Source of the DNA: Dactylosporangium siamense
Lineage (GTDB): Bacteria > Actinomycetota > Actinomycetes > Mycobacteriales > Micromonosporaceae
Length of the DNA stretch: 64,000 bases
Assembly (NCBI RefSeq): GCF_016862795.1
Contig: NZ_BONQ01000014.1
Coordinates: 186,001-250,000 of the forward strand
Reading direction: 5' to 3'
Shown here piece after piece: positions 61,103 to 64,000 of the stretch. The position numbers and the translations under genes were made by a program. Each line of letters starts with the position of its first letter. Position 1 is the first letter of the stretch. The notes under the pieces are model-generated. The model did no database searches. It had not been told where the DNA came from and saw only the letters and a list, made by a program, of their open reading frames with translations.

Positions 61103-62162
61103 TGGTGAAGTCCCGCAGCTCGTAGCTGGAAATATCCGGTTTCATCGCGACCCGCGGCGGTTTGACCATCCGCAGGCCGTCGATCGCGAACAGCTTGCTG
61201 AGGAAGATGTCGGCCTCCTGGATCGCCACGTAGGCGCCCGGGCACTTGTGCGGCCCGTCGCCGAACGCCAGCCCCGGCCCTTCCACGCCGGTCTCCAGGT
61301 TGGCCGTGCTGACGTCGACGTCGACCAACCGGCCCGACGGAATCCCGTCGCCGAGCGCCTCCGTCGTGCGCCGCTTGAGGTTGCCGACCACGGGCTCCAG
61401 CCGGAGCAACTCGTGCAGGAGCAGCACTCTCGTGGTCTCATCGCCGCCGGTGTACCGCTGGCGAAGCGCGTCATCGGTGAACAGATGCCACGCGACGACG
61501 TTGACGAACTCCCGGGTCGTCACCATGCCGGCCGCGGCGAACGTCAGGCACTCCCCCAGGATCTCCCCGTCGCGGCAACCCTCGTCGATCAGGTGCGAGA
61601 TGAGGTCGTCGCGTCGCTGCCTGCGCCTGGCCTTGACCGCGGGACGCACGTCGGCGAGGTAGATGCCGAGGAACTGGAAGTTCTGCTTGAGCACCCAGAA
61701 GATGCCGTGGAGGCTCGTGAACCCCGGCTTGCCGAACTTCTCCGGGAAGAACCTGTCCAGGCGCTTGTCCAGGCCCGGGCGGCTCTCCGTCAGGCCGATC
61801 ACCGCCGACACGACCTCGATCGCCATCCGGAAGCTGAGCTTGGCGAGGTCCACCGTCGGCTCGGACCGCAGGTGCGCGAGCTGCTCGTCGGCGACCCGCT
61901 CCATCAGCTCGCGGTAGTGCTCGTCGACCCGTCTCGGCGTGAAGTACCTGGCCGTCTGCCGGCGGTGCTCCCGGTGCTCCTCGCCGTCGCGATACAGCAC
62001 CGGGCGGCGGATGCTCGGCGGCAGCTTCTCCACCGTCTCCACGCCGAGGCCCGCCTGCACCGTGCCGGTGCTGCGCAGCACCTCCCTGGCCTGCGCATAT
62101 CCGGTGACCCGCACCGCCATGCCGTCGGGCTCGTAGCTGCGATCGATCTTCCTGCTACTCAT
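61080..62162 (-). CDS. Cytochrome P450, short form
   Basis: 360 aa, about 40 shorter than most bacterial P450s, mainly at the N-terminus. I-helix FAAAGMVTTREF (about residues 220-231), ExxR in HELLRLEP (about 257-264), heme loop AFGDGPHKCPGAY with the Cys ligand near 307. Start ATG 62162; TATCGT lies 10 nt upstream. No ferredoxin or reductase is encoded nearby. Substrate unknown. Divergent from the AlkB-like gene. Confidence 0.92.
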   Translation of the reverse strand: MSSRKIDRSYEPDGMAVRVTGYAQAREVLRSTGTVQAGLGVETVEKLPPSIRRPVLYRDGEEHREHRRQTARYFTPRRVDEHYRELMERVADEQLAHLRSEPTVDLAKLSFRMAIEVVSAVIGLTESRPGLDKRLDRFFPEKFGKPGFTSLHGIFWVLKQNFQFLGIYLADVRPAVKARRRQRRDDLISHLIDEGCRDGEILGECLTFAAAGMVTTREFVNVVAWHLFTDDALRQRYTGGDETTRVLLLHELLRLEPVVGNLKRRTTEALGDGIPSGRLVDVDVSTANLETGVEGPGLAFGDGPHKCPGAYVAIQEADIFLSKLFAIDGLRMVKPPRVAMKPDISSYELRDFTISVRPPA

Positions 62163-62204
62163 GGTGACCCATACGATACGGGTTTGCCGGTTCGGCGTGT
62201 TGCT

Positions 62205-62218
62205 CGTACGTGTGTTCG
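62205..62218 (+). promoter_or_regulatory. LexA (SOS) box-like site upstream of the AlkB-type gene
   Basis: CGTACGTGTGTTCG matches the actinobacterial LexA consensus CGAACRNRYGTTYG at 13 of 14 positions. It overlaps the -35 region of a promoter whose -10 TAGGCT (62229-62234) ends 7 nt before ATG 62242. Confidence 0.7.
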
Positions 62219-62241
62219 AAATGCGGTGTAGGCTTGATCGC

Positions 62242-62871
62242 ATGATGGAGCTCGCGTATCAGCCCTCGATGCTGGACACGGTCATGCCCGCCGTGGGGCC
62301 GCTCGCCGGCGGAATGGTGCGCCACGAGCTCAGCCGCGGCGCCTGGGTCGACCACCTCCCCGGCTGGGTCCTCGGCTCCGACGCGATCCTTTCCGTGTTG
62401 CTGGAAGAGGTCGACTGGCGCGCCGAGCGCCGCAAGATGTATGACGGCGTCGTCGACGTCCCCCGCCTCCTCCGCTGGTATGGCGAACGCGACGAGCTGC
62501 CACACCCGCTGCTCACCGAGGCCCGCCGCGACCTGACCCGGCACTACGTCGAGGAGCTCGGTGAGCCCTTCGTCACCGCGGGCATGTGCCTCTACCGCGA
62601 CGGCCGCGACAGCGTCGCCTGGCACGGTGACACCATCGGCCGCGGCGCCCGCTTCGACACGATGGTCGCGATCGTCTCGTTCGGCTCCCCACGATCCCTG
62701 CTGCTGCGCCCCCGCGGTGGTGGCGACAGCATCCGCTTCCCGCTCGGCCACGGCGACCTCGTCGTCATGGGCGGCTCCTGCCAGCGCACCTGGGAGCACT
62801 CCATCCCGAAGACCGCCCGCCCTGTGGGCCCTCGCGTCAGCGTGCAGTTCCGCCCCACCGGCGTCGCCTGA
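62242..62871 (+). CDS. AlkB-like 2-oxoglutarate/Fe(II) dioxygenase, DNA alkylation repair
   Basis: 209 aa. Metal ligands His and Asp in DSVAWHGDTIGRGA (HxD) and His in CQRTWEHSIPKTA; 2-oxoglutarate arginine in PRVSVQFRPTG. The substrate region LYRDGRDSVAWHGD is the AlkB hallmark (NxYxDGxDxxxxHxD variant). Removes alkyl groups from DNA or RNA bases oxidatively. Two ATG codons (62242, 62245) are possible. A LexA-like box indicates DNA-damage induction. Confidence 0.93.
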   Translation: MMELAYQPSMLDTVMPAVGPLAGGMVRHELSRGAWVDHLPGWVLGSDAILSVLLEEVDWRAERRKMYDGVVDVPRLLRWYGERDELPHPLLTEARRDLTRHYVEELGEPFVTAGMCLYRDGRDSVAWHGDTIGRGARFDTMVAIVSFGSPRSLLLRPRGGGDSIRFPLGHGDLVVMGGSCQRTWEHSIPKTARPVGPRVSVQFRPTGVA

Positions 62872-62954
62872 TCGGGTTCGATCCCTCGACGGATGCGGGA
62901 CGGCCGCGCAACCCGTATCGTGAGACCGGCTCGGATATTGAGAAGGTGAGCCAC

Positions 62955-63320
62955 ATGAACCAGGGCGATCGTTTCGCGGTGTTCCCGGAGTTGCACATCA
63001 CGGTCGACCCCCTCCCGAACCAGGCCATCAAGGTCAGGGTGGCCGGCGAGGTCACCCTGGAGAACGTGGCCCAACTGCGCACCGTCCTGCACCGGGCCAT
63101 TGACGACGTCCGCGCCACCGCGGTCGAGGTCGACCTGAGCCTGGTGGCGTTCATCGACTCGACGGGCATCGGCAAGCTGGTCAGCGCCCGGGCCCACGCC
63201 CGGTCCAACAACAGCGACCTGTGGATCGTGAACCCCAGCCCGGGGGTGCGACGGGTGCTGAACCTGCTCGGGCTGATGGAGGTGCTCGGCGCCCCGGACG
63301 CCACGGGCACGGCCGCCTGA
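62955..63320 (+). CDS. STAS-domain anti-anti-sigma factor
   Basis: 121 aa. Core VEVDLSLVAFIDSTGIGKLV (about residues 58-77) contains the phosphorylatable Ser of the DSTG motif of SpoIIAA/RsbV/BldG-type antagonists. When dephosphorylated these bind an RsbW-type kinase and free a sigma factor. No kinase gene is adjacent. GAAGGTGA sits at good distance for ATG 62955; GTG 62946 is an alternative. TATCGT at 62916-62921 may be the -10. Confidence 0.92.
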   Translation: MNQGDRFAVFPELHITVDPLPNQAIKVRVAGEVTLENVAQLRTVLHRAIDDVRATAVEVDLSLVAFIDSTGIGKLVSARAHARSNNSDLWIVNPSPGVRRVLNLLGLMEVLGAPDATGTAA

Positions 63321-63704
63321 CCGCTGACTGCGGGTTGGCGCAGGGATTCCGCCGACGCATCGTCCGGCGCCTTACGACGTTCGTCGCTCTTGCCGGGTGG
63401 TCGCGCGGGCCGGCGCTCCTTCGATCGCGCATGGGCGTGGAAGGTCGCTGGTTGGGGTTCGCGTAGGGATTCCGACCAGACCTTCAAATATATGCACGTT
63501 CGCGCAAGGGGACTTCGGGGTTCCCGCCCGGCCGCTGGCGCGTCCGTGCGACAGGGTGGCGTGGTCCCGGTCCTGATCCCAAGCCAGGCCCGCACTCACA
63601 CGATCCAGCACCGTCGAGGTCATCATTCGGTGGTGCCACACCGCCGTTGGGACCAAGACCCTCGCGAGATCACCGTCATCATGAAGACCGGACGGTCGCG
63701 GCGG
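63321..63704. other. Intergenic region without a supported gene
   Basis: 384 bases. It holds a 19-bp imperfect direct repeat (63333-63351 and 63456-63474, 17 of 19 identical, core AGGGATTCCG). Frames on both strands lack coding bias. One lower-GC patch around 63475-63500. Confidence 0.5.
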
Positions 63705-64000
63705 TTACATCCAGCGGGAGCCCAGCCACATCCTGGACAGCCATTCAGCGTTGGTGATGTCCACAGCGGCGTAGATCGGATAGAAGTAGGCGAAGCACAC
63801 CGCGACCAGCGTCACGTACGTCCCGGCGACGATCGCACCGATCAGGCGGCGGTCGCTGGTCGGGTTCACGTGGCGGGGCGGGCCGATGATGGCGCCGAGG
63901 ACGTACACGACGGCGAGGATCAGGAACGGCTCGGCGGGCAGCGCGTAGAAGGCGAACATCGTGCGGTGCGACGGCATGGACTGGAACCACGGGAGGATGC
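63705..64000 (-). CDS. Protein O-mannosyltransferase (Pmt), C-terminal part
   Basis: The last 98 residues of a multi-pass membrane protein; the frame stays open at the window end. ILPWFQSMPSHRTMFAFYAL followed by hydrophobic segments PAEPFLILAVVYVLGAIIGP and LIGAIVAGTYVTLVAVCFAY and an EWLSRMWLGSRW tail match the four-TM C-terminal region of actinobacterial Pmt enzymes (Rv1002c type), which transfer mannose from polyprenyl-phosphate-mannose to secreted proteins. The N-terminus and catalytic Asp-Glu lie beyond the window. Confidence 0.85.
   Translation of the reverse strand, partial: ILPWFQSMPSHRTMFAFYALPAEPFLILAVVYVLGAIIGPPRHVNPTSDRRLIGAIVAGTYVTLVAVCFAYFYPIYAAVDITNAEWLSRMWLGSRWM

Noticed and set aside
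63372-63656. A 94-codon minus-strand frame in the gap before pmt
   Set aside because: Weak third-position GC bias, no ribosome site and no family resemblance; reported as intergenic.
1-64000. tRNA, rRNA or riboswitch genes
   Set aside because: No cloverleaf, CCA-adjacent arms or conserved riboswitch cores were recognised on reading both strands; a covariance-model search was not possible.

Overview
The window is very GC-rich (roughly 70% or more) with near-exclusive G/C third positions and many GTG starts, so it is chromosomal DNA of an actinomycete. Gene content (SARP/AfsR regulator, many ECF, TetR, ROK and MocR regulators, 10-methyl fatty acid genes, Pmt mannosyltransferase, secreted CBM-rich glucanase) fits a developmentally complex member of the Micromonosporaceae type, but the species cannot be fixed from the window. 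No rRNA, tRNA, CRISPR array or prophage is visible.

Layout. 1-4.6 kb: truncated FtsX-like permease, MarR regulator and divergent EamA exporter around a perfect 28-bp palindrome, then a frameshifted small gene. 4.6-6.0 kb: a lower-GC scar with an IS630-type transposase remnant, an orphan gene and a MITE-like inverted repeat. 6.0-11.9 kb: SARP/AfsR-like regulator, then a convergent DrrAB-type ABC exporter and DUF4097 operon whose upstream region carries 11-bp-period direct repeats typical of SARP sites. 12.1-21.0 kb: the most interesting locus. A 72-aa FxSxx-like peptide gene is translationally coupled to an HExxH-domain enzyme and faces, across 9 bp, a three-gene operon (VMAP-C protein, MoxR-like AAA+ ATPase, 1424-aa SAV_2336/vWA-like + NB-ARC + TPR protein). 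It looks like a hybrid of a RiPP-type peptide modification cassette and a vWA-MoxR-VMAP NTP-dependent conflict or signalling system; no radical SAM partner is present.

21.2-31.5 kb: MFS/ROK pair, methyltransferase/TetR pair, membrane and hypothetical proteins, two oxidoreductases each behind a MerR-type long-spacer promoter, and a FAD hydroxylase. 31.5-40.3 kb: three-PAS hybrid histidine kinase, PF04672 methyltransferase coupled to an ECF sigma factor, TetR with a GH-A-like protein, HtrA protease, CPBP protease with a PadR regulator. 40.4-43.1 kb: a two-gene 10-methylstearate (tmsA/tmsB, bfaA/bfaB type) operon. 43.2-54.9 kb: ECF42 sigma with its DGPF partner, a free-standing condensation domain divergent from a methyltransferase, baeRF protein, TetR/NAD(P)-binding pair, oligopeptide-type lipoprotein, RpiB-like protein, and an EamA/MocR pair whose start codons overlap. 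55.0-64.0 kb: a 1426-aa secreted GH87-type alpha-1,3-glucanase candidate, a ROK repressor, a short P450, an AlkB homologue behind a LexA-like box, a STAS anti-anti-sigma factor, and the end of a Pmt mannosyltransferase.

A recurrent theme is regulator/target pairs with small intergenic palindromes and TANNNT -10 boxes ending 6-9 nt before the start codon, i.e. predicted leaderless transcripts. Functions are assigned from recognisable motifs read by eye; no database search was possible.
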